Shown here: piece after piece, positions 1-10,572 of the stretch
Position numbering within the stretch: position 1 is the stretch's first letter
How the letters are laid out: every line of letters starts with the position of its first letter
DNA from: Saccharothrix sp. ALI-22-I
GTDB taxonomy: Bacteria > Actinomycetota > Actinomycetes > Mycobacteriales > Pseudonocardiaceae
Reading direction: 5' to 3'
Length of the DNA stretch: 64,000 nucleotides
NCBI RefSeq assembly: GCF_001984175.1
Contig: NZ_MTQP01000056.1
Location: 124,001 to 188,000 of the forward strand
The notes under the pieces: model-generated
Database searches by the model: none
Seen by the model: only the letters and a program-made list of their open reading frames with translations
Told to the model about the DNA's origin: nothing
Translations under genes and position numbers: made by a program

Positions 1-690
1 CACGTCCACCCACAGCGCCACCGGGCGGCTGACCCACGTGCAGCTGTTGTGGCACAGGATCGCGCCGTCCGGGGTCTGGTGGATGTCGAGTTGGAACCCG
101 CGCACACCGTCGTTGAGCTGCTGTTCGATCCCGCGCGCCTGGTTGGGGGCGAGGTTGACGAACGGTGGGGCGAAGCCGCCGTCCACGCCGTTGGCGTAGG
201 CGTTGTGCGCGGTGAGGAAGGTGACCTGGTCCAGCCGCCGCTCACCCTCCGCCGGCACGGGCACTCGTTGGGGTGACACCGGGGTGAGGTACCAGCGGTC
301 GGCGCCGGTGCCGATCCGCACCTGGTCGGTGCCGGACGCGATCAGGTAGCGGTCGGCGCCGGGGACCTTGAGCCGGTGGCGGTCGCCGTCGGGCAGCACG
401 TCCCACTGGGCGTCGGCGCTGTCGCAGGACAGCACCACCGCCTGGTCGCCCTGACGGCCCAGGCACTGGGTGCCTTCGCGCAGGGTGCGGCCGGTGAGGG
501 TCCACTGCTGGCGGTCCTCGTTGCCCTTGGGCCGGCGTTGGAGCACGGACGTGCCCGAGACGCCGGCGTTCAGGCCGGTGGTGACGCTTTGCAGGTAGTA
601 GACGCCGTCGGCGGCTTGTGCGGACGCGGGTGCCGCGGCTGACAGGGAGGCGACGAGCGTGACGATCAGGGCCGATCGGGTGGCGCGCAT
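1..690 (-). CDS. Secreted PI-PLC-like phosphodiesterase, C-terminus outside window
   Basis: Partial: an open frame runs from an ATG at 690 to the window edge (230 codons seen). Residues 1-27 form a Sec signal peptide (MRATRSALIVTLVASLSAAA, then ASAQA). A region of about 120 residues follows that looks like a small beta-rich, possibly ricin-like domain (repeated QW positions). Then comes the start of a PLC-X fold: TAHNAYAN carries the first catalytic His of the phosphatidylinositol-specific phospholipase C family, and GFQLDIH plus ILCHNSC match the next conserved strands. An AGAGGA-like ribosome site precedes the start. It is probably an exported phosphodiesterase. The substrate cannot be told from this part, and the C-terminal catalytic half is not visible. 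Confidence 0.75.
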   Translation of the reverse strand, partial: MRATRSALIVTLVASLSAAAPASAQAADGVYYLQSVTTGLNAGVSGTSVLQRRPKGNEDRQQWTLTGRTLREGTQCLGRQGDQAVVLSCDSADAQWDVLPDGDRHRLKVPGADRYLIASGTDQVRIGTGADRWYLTPVSPQRVPVPAEGERRLDQVTFLTAHNAYANGVDGGFAPPFVNLAPNQARGIEQQLNDGVRGFQLDIHQTPDGAILCHNSCTWVSRPVALWVDV

Positions 691-780
691 CAAGAAGTCC
701 TCTCGAAGGCTCCGCGGCGGCGGACATCGCACAGGGTAAACGCGAAAGACCTTCAGGTCAGCCCGCTCTAGGCTGGTGGC

Positions 781-1200
781 ATGACCGAACCCTGGGGTGA
801 CCCCGAGAAGATCCGCCGGATTCTGGCCGACGGCCGGACCTGGGCCGTCGTCGGCCTGGCCGACCACCCGCACCGCGCCGCCTACCGCGTGGCGAAGTTC
901 CTCCAGGAGCGGGGCAAGCGGATCGTGCCCGTGCACCCGGACGCCGCGACCGTGCACGGCGAGCAGGGCTACCCGACGCTGGCCGACATCCCGTTCCCGG
1001 TGGACGTGGTGGACGTGTTCCGCCGCTCCGAGGCGGCGGGCGAGTTCGCCGACGAGGCGGTGAAGATCGGCGCGAAGGCGGTGTGGTTCCAACTCGACGT
1101 GATCGACGAGGAGGCCTACGAGCGGGCGACGGCGGCCGGGCTGGACATGGTCATGGACCGCTGCCCGGCCATCGAGTGGTCGGGACTCGGCCCGCGCTGA
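781..1200 (+). CDS. CoA-binding domain protein (YccU-like)
   Basis: A 139-residue stand-alone CoA-binding domain with a Rossmann-like fold, of the type also found at the N-terminus of succinyl-CoA ligase alpha subunits. Visible hallmarks are WAVVGLADHP near the N-terminus (nucleotide-binding loop), KRIVPVHP, PFPVDVVDVFRR, GAKAVWFQLDV and the terminal MDRCPAIEW motif typical of YccU-family proteins. The length is normal for the family. TAGGCT at 769-774 lies 6 nt before the ATG, so the mRNA is probably leaderless. Its stop codon abuts that of the convergent MFS gene with no gap. The cellular role of the family is unknown. Confidence 0.85.
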   Translation: MTEPWGDPEKIRRILADGRTWAVVGLADHPHRAAYRVAKFLQERGKRIVPVHPDAATVHGEQGYPTLADIPFPVDVVDVFRRSEAAGEFADEAVKIGAKAVWFQLDVIDEEAYERATAAGLDMVMDRCPAIEWSGLGPR

Positions 1201-2388
1201 TCACCGCCGGACCGCCGGGAACCCGTGGACGCGGGCGGCGATCACCACGACCAGGACCGGCGCCAGGAGCACGAGCGCGCTCCACGGCAGTGACACCGCG
1301 CCGAACCGGCCGAGCAGGAGGCCGCCCGCGACACCGCCGCCCGCCATGGCCGCGTTCCACAGCGTGACCAGCAGGGCCTGCGCGGTGTCGGCGGCCTCGC
1401 CGGCCGCGTCACCGACGGCGGTCTGCAGGAGCGTCGGCACGCCGCCGAACCCCAGGCCCCACAACGCCGCGGCGACGTAGACCAGGGTCGTGGTGGTGGC
1501 CAGCACCGTGACGGCCACCGCGAAGAGGACGGCCGCGGCGATCGTGAGCACGCGCAGTCGGCGGTCGATGTGCGCGCCCACCACCCAGATGCCCACCACC
1601 GACGCCACGCCGAACACCAGCAGCACCACGTCGATCTCGCCGGCCAAGCCGAGTCGGGCCAGGAACGCGGCGATGTAGGTGTAGAGGATCGTGTGCGCCA
1701 GCACGAACACCAGCGTGACGACCAGGACCGGCGCCACGCCCGGGACGGCGAGCGTCCGCACGATCGGGACCCGGCCGCCGCGCGGCTGCCCCGGGTGGTC
1801 CGGCACCACCGCCACCACCCACCCGACCAGTGCCACGGCGAGCCCGGTCATCACCCAGAACGCGGCACGCCAGCCGACCACGCCGCCGAGGAACGTGCCC
1901 GCGGGCACGCCGAGCGACAACGCGAGCGGGATACCCGCCATGACGACCGCGACCGCCTTGCCGCGCAGGTGCTCGGGCGCGATCCGGCGGGCGTACCCGG
2001 CCAGCAGCGCCCACACCAGGCCCGCGGCCACGCCGGCGACGAACCGGGCGACCAGGGTCAGCGGGAAATCGGCGGACACCGCCGTGACCGTGTTGGCGAT
2101 CGCGAACCCCGCCACGCCGGCCAGCAGCAAACGCTTGCGCCGCCACGTCGACGTGACCGCGGACAGCGGGATCGCGGCCACCGCCGTCCCGATCGCGTAG
2201 ACCGTGACCAGTTGACCGGTCGCGGACTCGCTCACGTCCAAGCCGGCGCTCATCCCGGGCAGCACGCCGGCCGGTAGCGCCTCGGTGAGCACGGTGATGA
2301 ACGCGGCGGTGGCCAGCGCGGCCAACGGTCGCAGGGGAAGCCTTGCCGTGTCCGGTGCGGCCGGGTTTCGGGTTGCCGTGTTTCGCAT
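1201..2388 (-). CDS. MFS transporter, DHA1 drug-efflux type
   Basis: A 395-residue protein with about twelve hydrophobic segments, of the major facilitator superfamily (AraJ/DHA1-like drug or sugar exporters). The first transmembrane helix (ITVLTEALPAGVLPGM) and GWRAAFWVMTG in the first half match that subfamily, and RFVAGVAAGLVWALLAGYA fits helix 4. It sits in the inner membrane and presumably exports a small hydrophobic compound by proton antiport. It is divergent from a MerR regulator. The 65-bp gap holds a dyad at 2407-2420 placed like a MerR operator, so induction by a substrate sensed by that regulator is likely. The substrate is unknown. The start at 2388 is the first ATG; a later start is possible. 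Confidence 0.85.
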   Translation of the reverse strand: MRNTATRNPAAPDTARLPLRPLAALATAAFITVLTEALPAGVLPGMSAGLDVSESATGQLVTVYAIGTAVAAIPLSAVTSTWRRKRLLLAGVAGFAIANTVTAVSADFPLTLVARFVAGVAAGLVWALLAGYARRIAPEHLRGKAVAVVMAGIPLALSLGVPAGTFLGGVVGWRAAFWVMTGLAVALVGWVVAVVPDHPGQPRGGRVPIVRTLAVPGVAPVLVVTLVFVLAHTILYTYIAAFLARLGLAGEIDVVLLVFGVASVVGIWVVGAHIDRRLRVLTIAAAVLFAVAVTVLATTTTLVYVAAALWGLGFGGVPTLLQTAVGDAAGEAADTAQALLVTLWNAAMAGGGVAGGLLLGRFGAVSLPWSALVLLAPVLVVVIAARVHGFPAVRR

Positions 2389-2406
2389 GACCGTATGCTC
2401 AAACCA

Positions 2407-2420
2407 TCACACAAGTGTGA
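2407..2420. promoter_or_regulatory. Dyad TCACAC-AA-GTGTGA, putative MerR operator
   Basis: A 6-bp inverted repeat with a 2-bp centre lies in the MFS/merR intergenic region. Read toward the MFS gene it falls between TAGACC (-35-like) and TTGAGCAT (-10-like) with a 19-bp spacer, the overlong spacing typical of MerR-activated promoters. The operator role is inferred from position and symmetry. Confidence 0.55.
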
Positions 2421-2452
2421 AGGTCTACTCGTTCGGACGTGAGGTCGGGCAC

Positions 2453-2827
2453 ATGCGCATCGGAGAGCTGTCGGAGCGCACTGAGACGCCGCGCCGGTTG
2501 CTGCGTTACTACGAAGAGCAGGGCCTGATCGTGTCGAACCGGTGCGCGAACGGGTACCGCGATTACGACGAGGCCACCGTGGACCGGGTCGTCCAGATCC
2601 GGGGACTGCTCGACGCGGGCCTGCCCACCCGGATCATCAAGCAGATCCTGCCGTGCCTGGACAAGCCGCGGGCCATCCACTTCCCGGACGCCACGCCGGA
2701 GATGATCGCCACCCTGGAGCACGAGCGCGACCGGATGACCCGGCGCATCACGTGCCTGGCCCGCAACCGGGACGCGATCTCGGAGTACCTGGAGGCCGTC
2801 GTCAACGGGCCTGGCGCCGGGCGGTGA
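2453..2827 (+). CDS. MerR family transcriptional regulator
   Basis: A 124-residue regulator. The N-terminus MRIGELSERTETPRRLLRYY is the MerR winged helix-turn-helix, with RYYEEQGL as the family signature. A dimerisation coiled coil follows (TPEMIATLEHERDRMTRRIT). The short C-terminus lacks an obvious metal-binding cluster, so a drug-like ligand is more likely than a metal. I chose ATG 2453 because it aligns with the family start; the frame is open further upstream. It is divergent from the MFS pump and probably regulates it. Its last 26 bp overlap the 3' end of the convergent RidA gene. Confidence 0.85.
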   Translation: MRIGELSERTETPRRLLRYYEEQGLIVSNRCANGYRDYDEATVDRVVQIRGLLDAGLPTRIIKQILPCLDKPRAIHFPDATPEMIATLEHERDRMTRRITCLARNRDAISEYLEAVVNGPGAGR

Positions 2828-3185
2828 CCTCGATCTCGATCCGCATCCTCGAGTCGGCCAGGCCGCACTCCAGCATCGTCGCGGCCGGGCGGACCTCGCC
2901 GAACACCGCGCGCAACGCGGGCCAGCACGGCTCGAAGTCCTTGGCGTCGGGCAGGTAGTACGTCACCCGCACGACGTCGGCGAACGTGCACTCCGCCTCG
3001 GTCAGCGCGGCGCCGATGTTGGCCAGGCACTGCTCGGCCTGCGCGACCACGTCGTCGGAGATGGTCATGGTGGCGTAGTCGAAGCCGGTGGTGCCGGAGA
3101 CGTGCACCCAGTCGCCGTCGACCACGGCCCGCGCGTAGCCGATCTGCTCTTCGAACGTCGAACCGGACAGGATCACTCGCCTCAT
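2802..3185 (-). CDS. RidA family (YjgF/YER057c/UK114) protein
   Basis: A 127-residue RidA-fold protein. Family members are trimeric cytosolic imine/enamine deaminases or relatives. Recognisable elements are VHVSGTTGFDYATMTI, QAEQCLANIGAALTEAECTFADVVRVTYYL and the C-terminal RMRIEIEVTA strand. In canonical RidA the catalytic Arg lies in the segment before EIE; here SRMRIEIE supplies an Arg in that region. ACCCTA (TAGGGT on the coding strand) lies 6 nt upstream of the ATG, suggesting leaderless translation. A second RidA paralogue lies at 16434-16856. Confidence 0.85.
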   Translation of the reverse strand: MRRVILSGSTFEEQIGYARAVVDGDWVHVSGTTGFDYATMTISDDVVAQAEQCLANIGAALTEAECTFADVVRVTYYLPDAKDFEPCWPALRAVFGEVRPAATMLECGLADSRMRIEIEVTARRQAR

Positions 3186-3276
3186 GGCGTCACCCTAACG
3201 GCCGAACCTCGGTACTTCGCAGCGGTTTCCGCGCGGTGATGGCGATCGGCCGCACGCGGTCAGTAGCCTGCGGGCC

Positions 3277-4077
3277 ATGCCGGTCGTCGCGCTCAACGGG
3301 ATCAACCTCAGCTACCAGGTCGACGGCGAGGGCGATCTCGTCGTCATGGTGATGGGCACCGGTAGCCCGGGGCGGGTGTGGCAGGCGCACCAGGCGCCCG
3401 CGCTGCGCGCCGCCGGGTTCCGGGTGGCCACCGTCGACAACCGGGGCATCCCGCCGACGGACGAGTGCGCGTCCGGGATGGTGATCGGGGACCTGGTCGG
3501 CGACACCGCCGCGCTGATCGAATCGCTCGGCGGGCGGGCGCACGTGGTCGGCACGTCCCTGGGCGCGCGGGTGACGCAGGAACTCGCCCTGGCCCGGCCG
3601 GACCTGGTGTCGAAGGCCGTGCTGATGGCGACGACGGGCCGCAACGACGCCGTGCAGACCGCGTGGTCGCGCGGTGAGCGGGAGCTGCACGACCAGGGCA
3701 TCACGCTGCCGGAACGCTACTTCGCCGCGGTGAACGCGGTGCTCAACCTGTCGCCCGCGACGCTGCGCGACCCGGTGGGTGTGCGGGACTGGCTGGACAT
3801 CTTCGAGCTCACCGGTTCCGCCGTGAGCAAGGGTGTGCGGGCGCAGATGGAGATGAACGAGTTCGAGAACCGCCTCGACGCGTACCGCGCGATCACCGTG
3901 CCGTGCCTGGTGATCGGTTTCGCCGACGACCGCGTGCTGCCCGCGTACCTGGCCCGCGAGGTGGCCGACGTCATTCCCGGCGCGCGGTACGAGGAGGTGG
4001 CCGACGCGGGCCACTTCGGCTTCCTCGAACAGCCGGCCGCCGTCAACCGCCTGCTGGTGGACTTCCTCGCGGACTGA
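3277..4077 (+). CDS. Alpha/beta-fold hydrolase
   Basis: A 266-residue alpha/beta hydrolase with an apparently complete catalytic set. The nucleophile is Ser94 in GTSLGA, the acid is Asp in GFADDRVLP, and His lies in DAGHFGFLEQP. VVMVMGTGSPGRVWQ carries the oxyanion-hole segment after strand 3, and VATVDNRGIPPTDE matches the family. It resembles the lactonase/esterase-like hydrolases common in actinomycetes; the substrate is unknown. TAGCCT at 3264-3269 sits 7 nt before the ATG, so it is probably leaderless. No operon partner is evident. Confidence 0.85.
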   Translation: MPVVALNGINLSYQVDGEGDLVVMVMGTGSPGRVWQAHQAPALRAAGFRVATVDNRGIPPTDECASGMVIGDLVGDTAALIESLGGRAHVVGTSLGARVTQELALARPDLVSKAVLMATTGRNDAVQTAWSRGERELHDQGITLPERYFAAVNAVLNLSPATLRDPVGVRDWLDIFELTGSAVSKGVRAQMEMNEFENRLDAYRAITVPCLVIGFADDRVLPAYLAREVADVIPGARYEEVADAGHFGFLEQPAAVNRLLVDFLAD

Positions 4078-4308
4078 ACCGAGCGGGTCGGTCGTCCGTG
4101 CTGATCCCGTGGAGCGACAACCCGTACCGCGTGCCCGCGTACCTCCAGGGCCCCGTGGGGTCTTCTCGCGCCACCAACGTGCCCACCGGCGCGCCCGGCG
4201 CCGTGCCCGGGGACGTGGCCACCGACCGTGACCGATCGACCACGGGAACCTGCCTACCACACGGCTGCGAACGCCGTTACCGTCGATCGCACCTGGTGGA
4301 AGGAGCAC

Positions 4309-6309
4309 ATGGACGCGAGACGGCTCGCCCGCACCTCCCGCCTGATCGCCCTGATCGCGGTGGGTGGCGTGACGTGTCTCGTGCTCGTCCCCGTCGCGAT
4401 CAACAGCGTCACCGGCGGGTCGGCGCCGCGCGTGCTCGGCCCGTACGCGCAGTGGCTGTGGCCGTCGCTGGCCGTGCTGTCCGCCCTGACCGTGTCCCTC
4501 GCGGCGTGGGAACCGCTGAGCGCGCTCCTCGTGCGACGACGTCCCACGCACCCGGCCAACCGGAGGGCGGCGCTGGACCGGGTGGAGCGGTTCGTGCGGG
4601 CGCGGGTGGACGGGTCGTTGGCCGAGCAGGTGCGGCTGAAGCTCGGTGTCGCGCCTCGGGTCGGGCCGCGCCTGCCGACGCGCATCCGCAACCCGCTGGT
4701 CGTGACGGGCGAGCCGGGCGCGGGCAAGACGACGTTGCTGCTGGAACTGGCCGAGAACCTGCTGGCCCGGGCTCGTCACGACCCCGGCCGGCCGGTGCCG
4801 GTGGTGGTGGACCTCGGCGGGTGGCGGCGGGACGAGGATTTCGGCGAGTGGCTGCTCCACTCGCTCGCCGAGCGGTACCGGATCGGGGTGCGGGTCGGGC
4901 GGACGTGGCTGCGTGAGCGGAACCTCGTGCTGCTGTTCGACGGGCTGGACGAACTGCCCGGCCCGGACCGGGTCGAGTGCCTCGCGTGGATCACCGCGCT
5001 GAACCTGCCGCAGGTCGTGCTGTGCAGCGCGGGCGACGAGCACGAACGCCTGCCGCGTTACGACGTCGTCCACGTGGAACCGTTGCAGCGGGGTGAAGTC
5101 CTCGACCTGATCGCCGCGTGCGGCCCACGTCTGGACGGTCTGCACGACGCGTTGGACAAGAACCCGGACCTGTGGGACGAGGTGTCCACGCCACTCGCGT
5201 TCGGGCTGCTGGCGTTGGCCTACCGGGCCGGGCGCGCGGAGTACCGGGGTGTGTTGGACACCTATGTGGTGGAGTCGGCGGCGCGTGTCCCGATGCGTCC
5301 GGAACGGACGGTGCGCGCGCTGCGGTTCCTGGCGCGGATCGCCCGGCGCAACCGCGACCTCCAGGCACGGCAACGGTTGCCCGCGCGGGACGTGTGGCTG
5401 GACTTCGTCGGCCAGGACGTGGTGTGGCGGCTGTTCCAACGTGCCGCGCCGGGTGCGTTGGCGGGTGCGGCGGCCGCGTTGTGCTTCGTGGTGGGTGTGC
5501 GGCTGGGTCTGGTGACGGCCGCCGTCGCCGCCGTGGCCACGATCGCCGTGCCGCGCAGCACGTTCACGGTGGCGCGGGGTGATCCGCGACGGGGGAAGCG
5601 TTGGGCCGTAATGGGTTTCGCGGCGGGGGCACTAGTCGCCGGCTGCGTGGCGACGCTCGGCGGCGCGCTCGGCGCGCAGGTCGCCCGGTGGCCGACGGCC
5701 GCCGTGTACGGGCTGGTGGTCGTGATCGCACTGCTCGTCGCCTACGGCAACACACGTGACCGGTACTGGGCGGTGGCGTGCACGCTGGTGCCGGCCGGGG
5801 CGATGGTGGTGACGGGGCCGACACCGGATCTGCCGATCGGTCTGGGCATCGGCCTGGCCACGGGTGCGTTGGTCGGGGTGTTCGTCGGCGGTCTGTCCGG
5901 CGTGTGGTCCGGTCTGCGCGTCAGACCTGCCACCGGCCTGCGCTGGCTGCCCGCCGCGGGCGTGGTCGGTGTCGGCCTCGCCGCGCTCGCCGGTGCGATC
6001 GTGGGTCCCTCGATGCTGGGCGCGGTGACCGGTCTCCTGCTCGGCCTGGCCGTCACGCCGATCGCTCACCGACCGTTCGACGCGGTCGCCGAACTGCTGG
6101 CCAGACCGCTCGCGCTGGACGAATTCCCGTTACGCCGCAAGGCAATCCTCCAGTCCGCCCGCGACCGGGTACTGCTGGTGGACGAACTCCGTTTCCCGCA
6201 CAGCCTGGTCCGCGACCACCTGGCCGAGTGCGACCCGGCACAACTGACGACGAACGTCGAGACCAGACGAACCGCCCTCAAGCCCACCGCGTCCGACCCC
6301 ACGGCTTGA
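4309..6309 (+). CDS. Membrane-embedded NACHT-domain NTPase
   Basis: A 666-residue STAND-type P-loop NTPase. Two transmembrane segments (about residues 11-32 and 46-66) precede a NACHT module: Walker A GEPGAGKT at 134-141, Walker B LVLLFDGLDEL at 206-216, and sensor-like LCSAGDEHERLP. The region after about residue 385 holds roughly eight more hydrophobic segments, then a soluble tail ending near FPHSLVRDHLAE. I chose ATG 4309 over the upstream GTG 4228 because GGAAGGAG lies 7 nt before it. NACHT proteins act as signal-sensing switches, and some bacterial ones defend against phages. Here no effector domain is recognisable and the sensor part is membrane-embedded, so the role is open. The 3' end overlaps the convergent gene by 32 bp. 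Confidence 0.85.
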   Translation: MDARRLARTSRLIALIAVGGVTCLVLVPVAINSVTGGSAPRVLGPYAQWLWPSLAVLSALTVSLAAWEPLSALLVRRRPTHPANRRAALDRVERFVRARVDGSLAEQVRLKLGVAPRVGPRLPTRIRNPLVVTGEPGAGKTTLLLELAENLLARARHDPGRPVPVVVDLGGWRRDEDFGEWLLHSLAERYRIGVRVGRTWLRERNLVLLFDGLDELPGPDRVECLAWITALNLPQVVLCSAGDEHERLPRYDVVHVEPLQRGEVLDLIAACGPRLDGLHDALDKNPDLWDEVSTPLAFGLLALAYRAGRAEYRGVLDTYVVESAARVPMRPERTVRALRFLARIARRNRDLQARQRLPARDVWLDFVGQDVVWRLFQRAAPGALAGAAAALCFVVGVRLGLVTAAVAAVATIAVPRSTFTVARGDPRRGKRWAVMGFAAGALVAGCVATLGGALGAQVARWPTAAVYGLVVVIALLVAYGNTRDRYWAVACTLVPAGAMVVTGPTPDLPIGLGIGLATGALVGVFVGGLSGVWSGLRVRPATGLRWLPAAGVVGVGLAALAGAIVGPSMLGAVTGLLLGLAVTPIAHRPFDAVAELLARPLALDEFPLRRKAILQSARDRVLLVDELRFPHSLVRDHLAECDPAQLTTNVETRRTALKPTASDPTA

Positions 6310-6718
6310 ACACCGACAACACCGTGTTGAACGTGTAGAGCGTCAACGACACACACGACGCCACCAGAACATCCGCCCCCGCCGCCCCCACCACCCCATC
6401 CGCCGCCTCATGCAGTCCCGAGCGCAGTGAGAACGTCGTAGCAACCACCGCAACAACAGTCAGCACAAACTTCACCAACACCCACCGATACTTCACCAGC
6501 CCCCACTTCGTCCCCAACGACAACACCACGCCGGTGCCCAACGCGGTCAACGCCAGCGGCAACACGACAAGGTCCCCAAGCAGCGACATCGCCTCATAAA
6601 GCTGCGGCGCATCAAACGCCGCCAACGCCAGCACCAACATGCCAACGGTGACCCCAAGCCACCCCACAGACGACACAACGTGCAACACCAGCCACAACTT
6701 CCGCACCTTCGGCTTCAT
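6278..6718 (-). CDS. DUF2269-like integral membrane protein
   Basis: A 146-residue membrane protein with four predicted helices. The first contains LVLHVVSSVGWLGVTVGMLVL, with a conserved His of the kind seen in small heme-less cytochrome-b-like or DUF2269 proteins; LVKYRWVLVKFVLT matches that family. The start MKPKVRKLW at 6718 is preferred over an upstream in-frame start whose extension is low-complexity. Its stop lies inside the 3' end of the convergent NACHT gene. The function is unknown. Confidence 0.7.
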   Translation of the reverse strand: MKPKVRKLWLVLHVVSSVGWLGVTVGMLVLALAAFDAPQLYEAMSLLGDLVVLPLALTALGTGVVLSLGTKWGLVKYRWVLVKFVLTVVAVVATTFSLRSGLHEAADGVVGAAGADVLVASCVSLTLYTFNTVLSVFKPWGRTRWA

Positions 6719-6796
6719 GCCGCACAGCGTCCCCGTCCCCACCCCGTCACCACGTCCCCCCGACAGCGACTCCCCCACCTACGCCTGACGACGTAG

Positions 6797-7578
6797 TCAG
6801 TGCCAGTGGGCCGGGTGGGTCAGGGATGTGGGGAGCTTGGTGGCGCGATCCCCCTTGGCGGCGTCGAGTTGGGCTTGGGTGAGGAAGAAGCTGCCGGTCA
6901 GGTCGGCGCCGGACAGGTTTGCGCCGCGTAGGTCGGCGCCGATGAAGTCCACCAGGCGGAGGTCCGCGCCCTTGAGGTTGGTGCCGATGAGGTACGCCCC
7001 GCGCAGGTTGGACGCCCGCATGGTGGCGCCCTTCAGGTCCTTGCCGATCAGGTCCGCGCCACGGCGGTTCTTGCCCTTGCCGCGCACCAGTTCGCTCGCC
7101 CGCAGCAGCACGGCGTTCGCCTGTTCCCAGTACGGTCCGACGTCCAACGCCAGCAGTTCCTCGGGCGAGCCGGCGGTGAGCGCCTCGATCGTCGTCTTCA
7201 GGTCGCGGGCCGCCGGGTGCAGTGCGCGGGCGGGTGCCAGGTCGAGCACCTCGGTCAGGTACCAGAGCAGTTCGTGCAGCTGGCGCATCACCGGGAAGAC
7301 GTCGAACATGGTCGCGGCCGACGCCGGGTCGTCGCGCCAGCTCGTGCCGCCGAACGTCACCTGCGCCACCTGCTGGCCCGCGCCGAAGCAGTCGTACACC
7401 GTGCAGCCGGTGAAACCGGTGTCCCGCAACTTGGTGTGGATGCCGCAGCGGAAGTCACCGGCCAGGTTGGGGCACGGCGTCCGGGCGGGTTTGTCGATCG
7501 CGAAGTCGACCGACTTGGCGAACGCGGGCACCACGCAGCACAGGGCGAAGCAGCGGGTGCAGTCGGCGCGGAGGTCGT

Positions 7579-7582
<4 letters not shown>
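6797..7582 (-). CDS. Cys-rich pentapeptide-repeat protein, coupled to recQ
   Basis: A 261-residue protein in two parts. Residues 1-75 are Cys-rich ([10 protein letters not shown], then [21 protein letters not shown]) and resemble the CxxCxxxCC metal-chelating clusters of YkgJ-like proteins. The C-terminal third is a run of pentapeptide repeats (A[D/N]Lx[37 protein letters not shown]), which folds into a right-handed quadrilateral beta-helix. The start ATG (7582-7580) overlaps the recQ stop as ATGA, so translation is coupled to recQ. Pentapeptide proteins such as MfpA/Qnr mimic DNA and bind gyrase; whether this one does is unknown, but the recQ linkage suggests a DNA-related role. Confidence 0.85.
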
Positions 7583-9402
<1,820 letters not shown>

Positions 9403-9695
9403 CGCGCGATCCTAACGGACCCCTCCGACACTCCCCGCCGTGCCAGGTCCAGGGATGCCTGACCGGATCACGCGACACGGCGGCGTGGACGGGTGGTGAT
9501 GGCTGGCACGGGGTGTGTTCTGTCCGGGAGAAGATGACGGTGTTCGGGGTAGTTGACGGAGGTAGTGGCGGAGTTCGGGGTTAGGTGACGGGGTGGTGAG
9601 CGGGGCACGGGACGGGGTCCGAACAACTCGAACTGCCTGATGTCCTTGCCGGATGAAGGTGGCGGTGTCGCGGACTACCCGGATACTTTGCGACG

Positions 9696-10241
9696 GTGAT
9701 CATCTGGCTCAACGGCGGGTTCGCAGCGGGAAAGACGACGCTGGCACAGGAGCTGCACCGGCGGCTCCCGGACGCGCTCGTGTACAACCCCGAGGACGTC
9801 GGCCTCATGCTGTGGAAGTGGATGCAGCCCAACGACGACTTCCAGGACCTGCCGAGCTGGCGGGAGCTGGTCGTCGCGACGGCGCTGTCGCTGCGCAGGC
9901 ACCACGCGCACACGCTCATCGTGCCGATGTCGCTGGTCCGCGACGCCTACCGGGCGGAGATCCTCGGCGGCCTGGCCGACGCGGGCGAGGAAGTCCTGCA
10001 CGTCTTCCTGGAGGCGGACGCCGACGTGCTGAGGGAGCGGCTCAGCGCCCGTACGCCGGTCCCTGGCGATCCGGAGTCGGGCCAGTCGGCCCTCGAATGG
10101 GCCCTGAGCCGTATGGATCCGGCCGCCGGCGCCCGCCAGCCGGACGGGACAGTCGTGTTGCGCTCGGACCGGCTCACCCCGGCCGAACTGGCCGACGAGG
10201 TGCTGGCCGCAGGCCAGCAGCGCTTCGATTCCGCCAAGTAG
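9696..10241 (+). CDS. TmrB-like P-loop ATPase/kinase
   Basis: A 181-residue P-loop protein starting at GTG 9696. MIIWLNGGFAAGKTTLAQEL holds Walker A (GGFAAGKT). The pattern YNPEDVG, DFQDLPSWRELV and HTLIVPMSLV matches TmrB, the Bacillus tunicamycin-resistance ATPase, and related kinase-like proteins. It is cytosolic or membrane-associated. The role is only inferred: members are annotated as tunicamycin-resistance or AAA_33 kinases, and no phosphate acceptor can be read from the sequence. The 293 bp upstream hold no gene that I can see. Confidence 0.75.
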   Translation: MIIWLNGGFAAGKTTLAQELHRRLPDALVYNPEDVGLMLWKWMQPNDDFQDLPSWRELVVATALSLRRHHAHTLIVPMSLVRDAYRAEILGGLADAGEEVLHVFLEADADVLRERLSARTPVPGDPESGQSALEWALSRMDPAAGARQPDGTVVLRSDRLTPAELADEVLAAGQQRFDSAK

Positions 10242-10299
10242 ACCCGGACGACTCGCCGAGCGGAGCGTCCGGACCTACCTGACGGGCTGCACGTCAGCG

Positions 10300-10530
10300 A
10301 CTCAACCTTCCGCCGAGTTCCGCCGGCAGGTGCTGTCGTTCGGGGTGAGCGAGCACCGGGGCAACGAGCTGGTGACGTTCCTGCCGCGGCCCGCGCTCGA
10401 CGCCGACGACGTGGTCCTGCCGGACGGGGTGCTGGACTCGATCGAGCAGCACGTGGTCGGCATCGCCGAGCACTCGGAACGGCTGCTCGCGGCCGGTCAG
10501 CACCTCAAGGGGTTGCAGCGGAGCCCGTGA
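10300..10530 (+). pseudogene. N-terminal remnant of an AAA-type ATPase
   Basis: The open frame up to the stop at 10530 reads FRRQVLSFGVSEHRGNELV, FLPRPALDADDVVLPDGVL and IEQHVVGIAEHSERLLAAGQ, then ends HLKGLQRSP. From memory this is the segment directly before the Walker A loop (HLKRGLLLxGPPGTGKT) in actinomycete spastin/ClpX-like AAA ATPases. The frame stops just where the P-loop should begin, and no start with a ribosome site is visible. So this is a fragment cut at both ends. The similarity is recognised by eye, not searched. Confidence 0.65.
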
Positions 10531-10572
10531 CCAGTGGTGGTCACGGGCTCCGCCGAGCGTCCTCGGGCTGCG

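Noticed and set aside
242..727. 161-codon minus-strand frame
   Set aside because: Arg/Pro-rich shadow; the overlapping minus frame ending at 690 has a signal peptide and the PLC-X TAHNAY motif.
3190..5439. 749-codon minus-strand frame under the hydrolase and NACHT genes
   Set aside because: Arg/His/Gln-rich composition typical of an antisense shadow in high-GC DNA, with no motifs.
9500..9610. Imperfect repeats of GTTCGGGGT and TGACGG before the TmrB-like gene
   Set aside because: Short, irregular spacing, no inverted symmetry; consistent with chance in G-rich sequence.
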